Positions 47,201 through 58,814 of a DNA stretch of 64,000 nt are shown here, piece by piece (within the stretch, counting starts at the first letter, position 1; the number at the start of each line of letters is the position of its first letter). The DNA comes from Populus alba (Eukaryota; Streptophyta; Magnoliopsida; Malpighiales; Salicaceae). The translations under genes and the position numbers were made by a program. Below the pieces are notes generated by a model. That model saw only the letters and a list, made by a program, of their open reading frames with translations, was not told the origin of the DNA and ran no database searches. The DNA is taken from positions 21,985,882 to 22,049,881 of the forward strand of contig NC_133297.1 of assembly GCF_005239225.2 (NCBI RefSeq), written 5' to 3'.

Positions 47201-48635
47201 AATGAGGACAATGTCTCATTTTAGTTGGGGGGGAAAGGATAGTAGTTGATATTTAAAAATAAAAAAACCACCTGTGTTTTCTATTTCGTAAACTATTTGC
47301 AAAACTGTTGTTACTAGGATGGTAGAGTAAAAGGAGTTCTTTTGTTAAAGTGACTCTTGAGACGCATCTTAGTAAACTTCTTAACAAGGTCTATCAGAAT
47401 ACTTCTTGAAATATTCAGGTTTACAAACTCTCATATTGTTATCACTTGATTCTGCTCATATGCACATTTAACAAGTATTTTTAAAACTTCATTTTCACAC
47501 ACACACTTTAGCATATGATTGTGGGTTGCACATTGTATTATTACATTATTTATGTTCTTTTGTTAAAGGTAACAACTAAGGGAAATGGATAATATATAAT
47601 TTGAAAAACAAAAAACAAAAACAAAAACAAAAACAATAATAATAATAACAATAAAAAACATAGATAAGTTTGGTTTTGTAGCCTCCCTAACCTAAGTAAT
47701 TGAGCCTGAAGAGGTGTTTTAACACTTAATACCCTAAAGTCAACTGACTTGGTAGCTATTGGCCCAACGCTTGTTACATGGGTTGAGGAGAAAAGCTTAA
47801 GGGAATGAAACATTGCACTATCTACAATCATTATCTGCAACTCGAGTTACTAAGATTATAGGGTTGTCTCAACACCTAATGCCCTAAGACCAACTGGTCT
47901 AGGAGTCATTAGCTAAAAGCTCGTTACATGGGTTAAAGATGCATTGTGTTTTAAGTTATATGTATATATATTTAAAAGCAAAAAAAAAAAAAAAAGATAG
48001 TAATCCTACCCAAGGAAGTTAACCTTAAACATTAGAACAAAAATTTTGTTTTCTTCCAAGTAAACCCCCATAACTATATGTTGATATTTTGCACACAAAA
48101 AAAAGGTTTATTAATATCTTGTTTAAGAGGTATTGAGCAGATATATGAATTTAATGAGAGTTTGTTTATGTAGATAGATTAATGGAACTTGAATGATGAA
48201 CTTTAAGAAAAGAACTTTAATGAGGACAATGTCTCATTTTAGTTGGGGGGGGAAAGAATAGTAGTTGATATTTAAAAAAAAAAAAAAAACCAATTGTGTT
48301 TTGTATTTCGTAAACTATTTGCAAAACTGTTGTTGCTAGGATGGTAGAGTAAAATGAGTTCTTTTGTTGAAGTGACTCTTAAGACGCATCTTAGTAAACT
48401 TCTTAACAAGGTCTATCACAATACTTCTTGAAATATTCAGGTTTACAAACTCTCATATTGTTATCACTTGATTATGCTCATATGCACATTTAACAAGTAG
48501 TTTTAAATCTTCATTTTCACGCACACACTTTAACATATGATTGTGGGTTGCACATTGGATTATTACATTATTTATGTTCTTTTCTTAAAGGTAACAACTA
48601 AAGGAAAGAGATAATATATAATTTGAAAAAACAAA

Positions 48636-48681
<46 letters not shown>

Positions 48682-50215
48682 CGTAGATAAGTTTGGTTTT
48701 GTAGCCTCCCTAACCTAAGTAATTAAGCCTGAAGAGGTGTTTTAACACTTAATACCCTAAAGTGAACTGACTTGGGAGCTATTGGCCCAACGCTTGTTAC
48801 ATGGGTTGACGAGAAAAGCTTAAGGGAATCAAACATTACACTATCTACAATCAGTATCTGCAACCCGAGTTACTAAGATTATAGGGTTGTGTCAACACCT
48901 AATGCCCTAAGACCAACTAGTCTGGGGGTCATTTGCCGAAAGCTCGTTACATGGGTTAAAGATGCATTGTGTTTTAAGTTATATGTATATATATTTAAAA
49001 GAAAAAAAAGATAGTAATCCTACCCAAGGAAGTTAACCTTAAACATTAGAACAAAAATTTTGTTTTCGTCCAAGTAAACCCCCATAACTATATGTTGATA
49101 TTTTGCACACAAAAGAAAGGTTTATTAATATCTTGTTTAAGAGGTATTGAGCAGATATATGAATTTAATGAGAGTTTCTTTATCTAGATAGATTAATGGA
49201 ACTTGAATGATGAACTTTAAGAAAAGAACTTTAATGAGGACAATGTCTCATTTTAGTTGGGGGGAAAGGATAGTAGTCGATATTTAAAAAAAAAAAACCA
49301 ACTGTGTTTTCTATTTCATAAACTATTTACAAAACTGTTCTTACTAGGATTGTAGAGTAAAAGGAGTTCTTTTGTTAAAGTGACTCTTGAGACGCATCTT
49401 TGTAAACTTCTTAACAAGGTCTATCAGAATACTTCTTGAAATATTCAGGTTTACAAACTCTCATATTGTTATCACTTGATTATGCTCATATGTACATTTA
49501 ACAAGTAGTTTTAAATCTTCATTTTCACACACACACTTTAACATATGATTGTGGGTTGCACATTGGATTATTACATTATTTATGTTGTTTTCTTAAAGGT
49601 AACAACTAAGGGAAAGGGATAATATATAATTTGAAAAACAAAAAACAAAAACAAAAACAATAATAATAATAATAATAAAATGTAGATAAGTTTGGTTTTA
49701 TAGCCTCTCTAACCTAAGTAATTAAGCCCGAAGAGGTGTGTTAACACTTAATACCCTAAAGTCAACTGACTTGGGAGCTATTGACCCAACGCTTGTTACA
49801 TGGGTTGAGGAGAAAAGCGTAAGGGAATCAAACATTGCACTATCTACAATCAGTATCTGGAACCCGAGTTACTAAGATTATAGGGTTGTCTCAACACCTA
49901 ATGCCCTAAGACCAACTGGTCTGGGAGTCATTAGCCGAAAGCTCGTTATATGGGTTAAAGATGCATTGTGTTTTAAGTTATATGTATATATATTTAAAAG
50001 AAAAAAAAAAGATAGTAATCCTACCCAAGGAAGTTAACCTTAAACATTAGAACAAAAATTTTGTTTTCTTCCATATAAAGCTCCATAACTATATGTTGAT
50101 ATTTTGTGCACAAAAAAAAGGTTTATTAATATCTTATTTAAGAGGTATTGAGCAGACATATGAATTGAATGAGAGTTTATTTATCTAGATAGATTAATGA
50201 AACTTGAATGATGAA
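44204..50215 (+). repeat. Six-copy tandem array of a 1.0-kb 3' UTR unit
   Basis: Units start at TGAGGANAATGTCTCATTTT at 44204, 45201, 46202, 47203, 48221 and 49235, giving periods of 997, 1001, 1001, 1018 and about 1014. Each holds a G-run, a (CAAAA)n/(AAT)n variable tract, GTAGCCTCCCT, CTTGTTACATGGGTTGA and TAAGGGAATCAAA blocks. It ends TAATGGAACTTGACTGATGA. Units 2 and 3 are nearly identical, while the last ends as the single copy of the first element does (GATGAATGTCTTGCTTTATT). Minus-strand frames of about 85 codons repeating at 45572, 46573 and 47550 are by-products. Confidence 0.95.
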
Positions 50216-51462
50216 TGTCTTGCTTTATTGAATTTGCAAATTGTTTTTCTATTTTAACGCTTTGATTATTAGGGACTAGTAATAAGCTGGTTAGGGGGGG
50301 GTGCTTAGTACTTAAAATTTTATTTTTATCAAAGTTTTATAATATCATTTTGCACTTGAAGTATCAATAACTCCTTAACTAAAGTATGTTTTATAATAAC
50401 ATACCTAATAATAAAATATACCTTTTATTTATGGTAAATGTTCATCTTAAATGCATACCTATCACATAAATGAAAAGGATTGATTTATGAGTTTAAGTAT
50501 TGAAATTGAAACGACAAAGAGAGGGTCAATCTTAGAAAAGAGATATTGGTGTAGTCCAAACTGGAACACTATTCAGTAATTGGGTCATATCTTGAGTTTT
50601 AGATGTCCAAATGACCTCAACTGTGTAGATAGATTCGTTAAGACATGGGCCTACAACTTTCATGTGGAGTCCAAGATTTAAAAAAGCCGTTTTTAAGTCC
50701 AAATTATTGTAACAACGGAGAAGTCCGAATCTGTCCTGCAGCCCAGATATTGTTCAGTGTTCAGCCCATATCTCGAGTTCTAGAAGTCCGAATGACCTCA
50801 TTTTTTTTCCTGGAAAGATAAGACAATTTCCTATAACTTTCATGAGTATAGGTGCTTCCAGTTCTGATGCTAGTAATGATGTTTTATACAGACAAGAAGA
50901 TAAGGATTTTCACCAAGTCAACAGTTGGCCACCCACTCAACAATTAGTCATCAAATCAATAGTTCCAAATTTTGGCCTATAAAAGGAGGCATTTGCCATG
51001 CATTTAGGAGCTTAGTTGTTTAGATTAAGAACTTTCTCTTGCTCTTTCTCTTTAAATTTTTTTGTAATTCTTAAGTTTTGCTTTCATTAATATCTTGTTT
51101 ATGCTTTTGATTTCCTTTCCTTTACTTAGTTAACTTGTATTTTATTTATGTTCTTATTTTGTTTATTTATGTTTCTCTTCTTCATTATGTTTAGCGAAGT
51201 TTATTATGTCAAGGTGAAAAGGTTACACTAAGAGTGTAAGAATAAGTATCATGTAAACTCAACATGGACCTTAATGTTTAATATTAAAATGTCTTATCTT
51301 TTTATCTTACTAATTCTTAATACCTTTCTTGTTAAATGGTTAATCTAGATTTGTGTTGTATAACACTTGGTACAACAAATGTTTGGCACTCTTATAGTCT
51401 AACCGTATGGTATTACCTACACATGTTGTAACAACCCGGCTTTCCAAGCCCAAAACACAGTA

Positions 51463-51464
<2 letters not shown>

Positions 51465-51504
<40 letters not shown>
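51465..51504. repeat. (TA)n microsatellite
   Basis: About twenty TA units just inside the solo LTR edge. Confidence 0.9.
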
Positions 51505-51507
<3 letters not shown>

Positions 51508-52059
51508 TTCAATCCACATGGTGTCGACAATCAATGGATCTAAATCCTCACATCATCAAAATACAATCCATACAATCAACATTTCATTTCAAAGTGAAAC
51601 TTACACAAACACGTAATATTAAGGTTGCTTGATTTGAAGTTCATATTAAAAATATATACATAGACATGAGTTTGCAGTCTTATCCTACTAATAGTCATCA
51701 CAATTTTAAACAAAAAGGATCTAATAAAAGTTATACATTCAGTACATTGATCCATACAAAATACATTGTGATTTAAATTACATCTACATAATTCCTTGCA
51801 AAAGTAGGTTCCCGTGTATCGGGTTTCCTAGGCATCTCGTTGGTGTGAAGTCCCTGCAGCAGTACAAACATTTAAGAGAATGCAAATACTTAATAATAAT
51901 AATAATGGCAACTAACGGTTTGGCAATTAAATAAAGCATTAACAAATATAATTTCTTCATGTATTTGCTATAACAACTAGTAGTACATATAGATACTCAA
52001 GTTTTCGGGTGCCATTCGCCAAAACTAGTCATTCATTTGTCCCGGCCATTTATCCGGAT

Positions 52060-52395
52060 TCCATGGTGAAAGCTGCGTCGCTGCCGATCCTAAAAATCGA
52101 CAGCAGAAACTGCATTGCTGCCGATCAAGGAATTGGCAGCGAAAACTGGGTCGCTGCCGATTTCTGTATCGGCAGCGAAGACTGTGTCGCTGCCTATCCA
52201 AAATCGGCAGCGGAATCTGTGTCGTGCAGATCCAGAATCGACAGCGGAATCTGCGTCGCTGCCGATTTCTGTATCTGCAGCGAAAACTGGGTCGCTGCCG
52301 ATCCAAAATTGGCAGCGGAAACTGCGTCGCTGCCGATCTAGAATCGGCAGCGGAAACTGCGTCGCAGCCGATCCAAAATCGGCAGTGAAGTCACT
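52060..52395. repeat. GC-rich palindromic array (TCGCTGCCGAT / ATCGGCAGCGA)
   Basis: Seven or eight units of about 36-48 bp, alternating GCGTCGCTGCCGATCC and AAAATCGGCAGCGGAAACTG, so each boundary is an inverted repeat. It is much more GC-rich than the region. Open frames on both strands are artefacts of the array. Confidence 0.9.
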
Positions 52396-52399
52396 CTTT

Positions 52400-52690
52400 T
52401 ATCCCGGCCATCCATTCGTTTGGATGCCATTAGCCGAAGCTGATCAGTCCTTCATCCCGGCCATCCGTTTGGACGCCATTAGCCAAAGCTAATCATTCTT
52501 TGTCCCGCCCATCCGTTTGGATGCCATTAGCCGAAGCTAATCAATCCTTCATCCCGGCCATCCATTCGGACGCCATTAGCCAAAGCTAATCATTCTTTGT
52601 CCCGGCCATCCGTTTGGATGCCATTAGCCGAAGCTAATCACTCTTTTATCCCGGCCATCCATTCGGATGCCATTAGTCGAAGCTAATCAA
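52400..52690. repeat. Array of 46-50 bp unit (CCCGGCCATCCGTTTGGATG)
   Basis: Six copies of ATCCCGGCCATCCGTTTGGA, then TGCCATTAGCCGAAGCTAAT and CANTCTTT, with an isolated earlier copy near 52035-52065. Confidence 0.9.
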
Positions 52691-52829
52691 TCTTTAATCA
52701 ACATTTAAGCGTTCAACAATCTAATATCGGTTCTAACAATATGATAGTACTCAAGTGTTCCATATTTTACACCATCATATCATGAAATTGTTACTAGCAT
52801 TTAAATAATTCCTGCTTAGGAGGCTTATT

Positions 52830-54040
52830 GTAGGAATCGGTAGCGAGAACTGGTTCGCTGCGGGCTGCCCAATTCGGCAGGGAGAACTGGTTCGCTGCAG
52901 GCTGCCAGTTCGGCAGCGACAACTGTTTCGCTGCCGGCAGCTCGTTCGGAAGCGAAAACTGCATCGCTGTTGGTGCCACAGTTTCGCTGCACAACGCACA
53001 ACTCGGCAGCGAATATCAACTCGCTGCAGGAAGTTCAGTTTCGGCAGCGAAACAGAATTTCGCTGCACAACACACAATTCAGCAGCGAATATCAATTCGT
53101 TGCAGGAGGTTCAGTCGCGGCAGCGAAACAGAATTTCGCTGCGCAATACACAAATCGGCAGCGAATATCGATTCGCTGCAGAAGGTTCGGTTTCGGCAGC
53201 AAAACAGAATTTCGCTGCAGGAGGTTCAGTTGAGGCAGCGAAACAGAATTTCGCTGCACAATACACAATTCGGCAGCGAATATCGATTCGCTGCAGGAGG
53301 TTCGGTTTCGGCAGCGAAACAGAATTTCGCTGCGCAATACACAAATCAGCAACGAATATCGATTCGCTGTAGAAGGTTCGGTTTCGGCAGCGAAACAGAA
53401 TTTCGTTGCAGGAGGTTCAGTTGCGGCAGCGAAACAGAATTTCGCTGCACAATACACAATTCGGCAGCGAATATCGATTCACAGCAGGAGGTTCGGTTTC
53501 GGCAGCGAAACAGAATTTCACTGCACAATACACAATTCGGCAGCGAATATCGATTCACTGCAGGAGGTTCGGTTTCGGCAGCGAAACAGAATTTCGCTGT
53601 AGGAGGTTCAGTTGCGGCAGCGAAACAGAATTTCGTTGCACAATACACAATTCGACAGCGAATATCGATTCGCTGCAGGAGGTTCGGTTGCGGCAGCGAA
53701 ACAGAATTTCGCTGTAGGAGGTTCAGTTGCGGCAGCGAAACAGAATTTCGTTGCACAATACACAATTCGACAGCGAATATCGATTCGCTGCAGGAGGTTC
53801 GGTTGCGGCAGCGAAACAGAATTTCGTTGCGCAACACACAAATCGGCAGCGAATATCGATTCGCTACAGGAGGTTCGGTCGCGGCAGCGAAATAGAATTT
53901 TGTTGCAGGAGGTTCAGTTGCGGCAGCGAAACAGAATTTCGCTGCACCATACACAATTCGGCAGCGAATATCGATTTGCTGCAGGAGGTTCGATTTCGAC
54001 AGCGAAACAGAATTTCGCTGCGCAACACACAAATCGGAAC
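52830..54040. repeat. Large GC-rich palindromic array, mixed 45-120 bp units
   Basis: Units combine CGGCAGCGAAACAGAATTTC, GCTGCACAATACACAATTCG, GCAGCGAATATCGATTCGCT and GCAGGAGGTTCGGTTTCGG in changing orders, so a higher-order structure of about 75 and 120 bp appears. GGCAGCGAA and TTCGCTGC alternate throughout, creating many potential hairpins. Open frames up to 268 codons on either strand (for example 53346-54152 minus and 53230-53895 plus) reflect stop-free repeats, not proteins. Confidence 0.95.
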
Positions 54041-54325
54041 CATCAATTTCAGCACATAGTTCTTCAACAAAAATTCCAGCAACAACATCACAGCAGAACA
54101 CATTACATTTCAGCAACAACATCACAGCACAACACATTAATTTAAGCAACAATCATCTCAGCAAAACACATTAATTCCAACAACAACATCACAGCAGAAA
54201 ACGTTAAATTTCAGCAACAACATCACAGCAGAACACATTGATTTCAACAACAATCATCACAGGAGAACGCATTAATTCCAGCAACAACATCACAGCAAAA
54301 AGCATTAAATTTCAGCAGAACACAC
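54041..54325. repeat. CAGCAACAACATCACAG array
   Basis: Seven or eight copies (30-36 bp) of CAGCAACAACATCACAGCAG followed by AACACATTAATTTC. It directly abuts the palindromic array. Confidence 0.85.
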
Positions 54326-54782
54326 ACACACATGCATGCTGGCCTACCCCATAGTTAAAGCCAGCCTTCTACCATAATTGTTAGATGTTCTGAAATTGAC
54401 TTTATTTCACTTCTGTTTGCTAGTTCTCCTAGTTAATTTCAGTTTCCCTCATAGCTGGCTTAGGTCTTAGATCAATTTTTCTTAGGGTTTTTCTTCTTCA
54501 TTTTCGTTTTTGATCTTAAGGGGGAGAGGAAAAGGAGTTTCATGACACATACCTTCTGAATTTAACTAAGTTTCAGGAAGGTTTGACACTATTCTTTTCT
54601 CTTCAGCTACTGGTTCTCCTCCTTCTTCTTCCTCTCACGTTTTCCAGCTCTCTTTTTCCTCTCCTCTATGCAGCTGCCCACTCCTCTCTGAAGGTCTCAT
54701 TTCTGTTGTGAAAGGGGAAGGGAAGAATGGCATGCAACTGCTGGTTTGGGAAGAAGATGGGTCATTCTCTCTCCCCTCTTTG

Positions 54783-54790
54783 TATTTATA
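54783..54790 (-). promoter_or_regulatory. TATA box of the solo LTR
   Basis: TATAAATA on the minus strand, followed by CAAAGAGGGGAGAGAGAATG. It suits the minus-strand orientation of this LTR. Confidence 0.5.
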
Positions 54791-54904
54791 CTACCCATCA
54801 AATGAAATGGGTTGTTTGGGGGTTGGTTTAGGTGTGTCCTTATCCTTGTTTGGTTGATCTAAAACCAGTTTTACCCCTCCCTCCCAGCTCTGCATCACTG
54901 TTGA

Positions 54905-55075
54905 TTGAGAGATCGGCAGCGAAAACTGCATCGCTGCCGATTTCTGCCTCGGCAGCGAAAACTGCGTCGCTGCCGATCCAGAAATCGGCAGCAGAAACTG
55001 CGTCGCTGCCGATCAAGAAATGGGCAGCGAAAAGCTATGTCGCTGCCAAATCCAGAATCGGCAGCGAAAACTGCG
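54905..55075. repeat. Second copy of the TCGGCAGCGAAAACTG palindromic array
   Basis: Four or five units of GATCGGCAGCGAAAACTGCA and TCGCTGCCGAT, the same motif family as 52060-52395 but on the other side of the TATA box, followed by a (CT)n run. Confidence 0.9.
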
Positions 55076-55446
55076 TTCATCATCATCTCTCTCTCTCTCT
55101 CTAAATATATTATTTTCGTTTGGGTGTTTACACATGTGCTATGAAAGGAAGAACTTGATTTGTTTGTTAACATAAGTTAGCATCATGAATTCCTAACAAT
55201 ATTTAAAAGTTTGGTGTTACTTAAATAAGATAATTAATATGATCTTGTTAACAATTTATAATGAGCTATTAATGAAAAATCATCTGATCGGAACCTCCTT
55301 TGTGTGTGATTTTCAGTTGAATAATAAGAGTTTATACTATACTTGTTTGAAATATCATTAGTGGATCCTCTAACATTGACATTTGTTTTTATAATTGTTT
55401 TAATTCTTACATTAATCTTCCATCTCAAAGGTCTTATCAACAACTT

Positions 55447-55447
55447 C

Positions 55448-55485
<38 letters not shown>

Positions 55486-55558
55486 TGTTATTGTTATTGT
55501 TATTGTTATTGTTATTGTTATTGTTATTATTGTAGTTGTTATTGTTGTTGTTGTATTA
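55447..55558. repeat. (ATT)n / (GTTATT)n microsatellite
   Basis: Triplet and hexamer run at the same LTR position as 42745-43140, with expanded GTTATT units. The poly-Ile/Val frame it creates is not a gene. Confidence 0.9.
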
Positions 55559-55679
55559 TTGTTGTCTATAATTTATACAATTAACCTCCCTGTGGTTCGA
55601 CCCCGGTCTTGTCAGGTTATTTACTACTTTGATGCTCCTGCGCTTGGGAGAAGACATCAATCTTTTGGTCGTGTCATAA

Positions 55680-55961
55680 TTCATCATCCTATCACAAGTA
55701 TATTCACAACAACATGTTACAATCACACCTTCATTCACCCGATTTATAATCATGCAAATTCATCAATCACATAACAAAATCAAAGCATTAACATGGTATA
55801 ATTTTCGTGGCTTAGATCTAGAAAATCCATACTTGCATTTGAGAGAATTTGAAGAAGTTTGTAACACTTATAATGACTCAAGTTGTAGTATGAACATCAT
55901 CAGATTAAAGCTTTTTCTTTTTTCTTTAAAAGATAAAGCTAAAACATGGCTACAAAATTTG
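55680..55961 (+). pseudogene. Athila-like gag N-terminal fragment
   Basis: From 55752 the frame reads YNFRGLDLENPYLHLREFEE, then CNTYNDSSCSMNIIRLKLFL and SLKDKAKTWLQNL, the conserved retrotransposon gag helix region of Athila elements. It is cut exactly after QNL by the insertion of the minus-strand chromovirus. The remaining part of this gag lies to the right of the window or is lost. Confidence 0.85.
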
Positions 55962-56757
55962 TGTAACATCCTCCATTCCGAAATAAAACGACAATCTCAT
56001 GTCAATCGAAAAAACAGAGTAATGTTTTTTTGTATATATATATATTCATGGTCTTTGTATTAAAATCTACCAGAATTTTGACGGAGTCCCCCTTATACCG
56101 GAAGGTCCCAAGTTATTGACATGGAATCTATTTACACTTCTAATAGCTCGCATCTCATAACTTAATTCCCGACCCAATCATCCTGGGTTTCAATTCCACA
56201 CTTATACTCACACCCATCAACCACAATATTTAAGATATGCATTAGATAACAAAATATCATTATGGATGGATAAAATAAATAAATAAATATAATATATAGA
56301 CATGAAATATGGTTATATGAACTACAGGGTTAAATTCATTCAATCAAGTTTAAACATTAATATTACAAACATTTTCATGTTAGAAAATACAGGGGTACAC
56401 TCCCTAGAACCTAGATTACAAGAAAGGAACATAAGCTAGGATCTACTCCTGCCGTGCATGCGATGATCCTAAAACAAAAATACAATATTATTGAAAGGTG
56501 AATATTACAATAAATATATCAACACGAATATCTAACAATTTCAACAGGGTAAAATGCATTCATAGTTCATTCGCTTCTCCCTTCTAGTTTTTATTAGAAT
56601 CTCTTCCTGATCCAACTATTAATAGTTGTTCCCTCTGCCATTTTCTACCTTCATTCCAGACTTTATGAAATCAAACATGATTATTATTTTATTGCTTATC
56701 ACATTACCGATACCAATTTCACTTGTATCATCATCATCATCACCCCATAGAAGTCGA

Positions 56758-57035
56758 TGCAAGGTGATTCCCTTACCTGGGATCCTAACATACATTAAAT
56801 GTATGCTAGTCCAATCATGGCAATCCCCTTACCCGGGATCCTAACATACATTAAATGTATGTTAGTTTATTCATGGTGTTCCCCTTACCTGGGATCCTAA
56901 CATACACTAAATATATGCTAGTTTATTCATGGTGATCCCTTTACCCGGGATCCTAACATACACTAAATGTATGCTAGTTCAATTGTGGCGATCCCCTTAC
57001 CTAGGATCCTAACATACACTAAATGTATGCTAGTT
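56758..57035. repeat. Minisatellite, about 58-60 bp unit with inner palindrome
   Basis: Five copies of GATCCCCTTACCTGGGATCC, then TAACATACACTAAATGTATGCTAG and TTTATTCATGGT. GGGATCC and AACATACANNNAATGTATG are internal inverted repeats. Confidence 0.9.
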
Positions 57036-57440
57036 TACGCCTCAAATCACACTTCTCATGTTTCTTTTGTCAGTGATAATTTCATCATTTGGCAATTCAC
57101 ACAGCAACTTTTCACCTTAAATACACATACATTCAGTAATTCACATTTCACATTGGTAATATAAATAAATCATGGAATGAACTAGGAAGTATAGGTGCAA
57201 TTCACCTACCTGTAATAGAAGCTCTACTTGTGCTCCCCTGCTGCTGTTGTTGCACCGTGCCTGTGCTCCCTCCTGAAATTAATAGGTTTATCTCATAAAT
57301 TTTCTTCACTCAACGATATGTTTTATTATAACTATATCAATAACCAATAAGTCTCTCTTTTAGTCATTTCTTAATATTTTATGTTTTCTCATTTCACCCA
57401 TTAATATTGTCATTTTTTGTCCAACCATAGTTATCATTCC

Positions 57441-57453
57441 TTTATATATATAT

Positions 57454-57493
<40 letters not shown>
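57441..57493. repeat. (TA)n microsatellite
   Basis: Long TA run with one interruption, within the 3' LTR. Confidence 0.9.
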
Positions 57494-57496
<3 letters not shown>

Positions 57497-57511
57497 TCTA
57501 CTTAAATCCTG

Positions 57512-57850
57512 AATTGTCACTGTCTAGATATTGAATTGTTGCTGTCTAGATATTGAACTATTATTGTCTCATTTTAAACTATTACTGTTTAGATATTGAA
57601 TTGTTACTATCTCATTTTTGCATTGTTACTGTCTCGTTTTCGAATTGTCACTGTCCAACTGTTGTTGTCTGATTTTTGAACTGTCATTGTCTAGATATTG
57701 AACTATTACTGTCTCATTTTTGAATTGTTATTGTCCAACTGTTACTGTCTCATTTTTAAAATGTTACTGTCTAAACATTGAACTGTTATTGTCTCATTTT
57801 CGAACTATTACTATCTCGTTTTTGAACTGTTACTGTCCAACTGTTACTCA
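57512..57850. repeat. Minisatellite, about 20-23 bp unit
   Basis: About fifteen copies of TTGAACTGTTACTGTCTCAT / TTGAATTGTTACTGTCTAGA, in shifting order, within the 3' LTR. Confidence 0.85.
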
Positions 57851-58800
57851 ACGACCTCTCATCATATTTTTAACTATATATAGAGTTATAGAACTCCGAT
57901 TCAAGCAAGATTAGTCTTGTTGGAAAGCTAAGACATAAGACTACAAGTTCTCTGAAGGAAGGAGAAAGCTAAGACATAAGGCTACAAGTTCTATGAAGGA
58001 AGGAGAACCTAGTTCTACCTCTAAGAAAGTCAAAATTTCTCATCAACGAACCAGACCTACTACCCTATAGGGTCTATCATGACCTAGTATCGATTGGTGA
58101 CCCATCGTTGGAGTTCCATAACTCCAAATTGAGCAAGACCAATTTCATTAGTAAGCCAACATCCAAAACTACAATTTCAATGAGGAATCTGATCCTAATT
58201 CCTTTATCCTCCTACCCGAAATCTCTTTGAAACTCAAGAGACAAAATTGTCCAGATTTATCAACCTTTCCATTTACAAACAACACATGAAGTTCTTTAAT
58301 TTAGCAACTCATACTTTTTCCTCAATTCAAGTCTAAAAACTCAAATCTATAAATTAACATCTAGGGATCAATTCACAATCGACTTGAAATGACTCATAAG
58401 AGCAGGTTTAGAATACCTTACCCGGTATGAATCAAAGTTTTGATCCCTCATTTTCTTTCTAATGACAACCGGTGCTCCCCTCTTCTCTTCTTGTTAATCC
58501 CTTTTCTCATTAGTGTTTATTCTACCTATAACCCTTAATCTTGGATGGGTTTTTGAAATTTTAAGGTTTCTCTCTTGATTTGTAAAAATGAATATAAAAA
58601 CTCCCTCTTTTCTTTCTTTAAGTTATCTACAAATCTATTTTTTTGGTGAGAAGAGGAGTACTTATGCTTTATAATTATTTTTATTTGCATTTAAGCCCCA
58701 TTTTATTTAAGTGTATTCGTTTTGCCCCCACTTCTTTTTAGTTTAGTTTATTTCCTTTAATTTAATCCAGCCTTGATTTTTTTTTTTCTCGGGATTTACA

Positions 58801-58812
58801 TTCTCCCCTCCT
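58801..58812 (-). other. Polypurine tract of the chromovirus
   Basis: AGGAGGGGAGAA on the minus strand, immediately before TGTAAATCCC, the 3' LTR start. Confidence 0.8.
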
Positions 58813-58814
58813 AA

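Larger units (their letters stand above)
51427..55132 (-). mobile_element. Solo LTR of a Tekay-like chromovirus, 3706 bp
   Basis: Flanked by perfect 5-bp duplications CATGT (51422-51426 and 55133-55137), with TG...CA ends (TGTAACAACCC ... GTGTTTACA). On the minus strand it reads TGTAAACACCC to GGGTTGTTACA, the edge pattern of the minus-strand chromovirus LTR at 55962. A minus-strand TATAAATA box lies at 54783-54790. No gag or pol is present, so it is a solo LTR. It is unusual for its length and for five internal GC-rich or CA-rich arrays. Confidence 0.85.
50302..55676 (+). mobile_element. Athila-like LTR-B, split by a solo LTR
   Basis: Starts TGCTTAGTACTTAAAA after a G-rich polypurine tract and ends GGTCGTGTCA. 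It is co-linear with LTR-A in both halves (for example TTGGCCTATAAAAGGAGGC at 50972 and GTGTTGTATAACACTTGGTA at 51352, then the ATT tract and GTGGTTCGACCCCGG at 55594). Removing the inserted 3706-bp solo LTR plus one 5-bp duplication leaves about 1.66 kb. Athila gag sequence follows it within 100 bp. Confidence 0.85.
55962..58800 (-). repeat. 3' LTR of the minus-strand chromovirus
   Basis: Homologous to 63551-64000 (for example AATCTACCAGAATTTT / GGAGTCCCCC, ACCGGAAGGTCCCAAG and AGCTCGCATCTCATAA blocks at 56066-56160 and 63674-63776). The right edge TTTACA is followed by TTCTCCCCTCCT, the complement of the polypurine tract. It includes two minisatellites, listed separately. Confidence 0.9.

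Noticed and set aside
45572..47840. Three similar 85-96 codon minus-strand frames
   Set aside because: They repeat once per 1.0-kb unit of the 3' UTR array, antisense to the element, with no codon-like conservation beyond that of the DNA.
52060..54040. CRISPR-like regular repeats
   Set aside because: No unique spacers; units are contiguous minisatellites inside a plant LTR.
53230..54152. Long overlapping open frames (up to 268 codons) on both strands
   Set aside because: They consist of the tandem GGCAGCGA array; frames open on both strands with repetitive peptides reflect stop-free repeat units, not genes.
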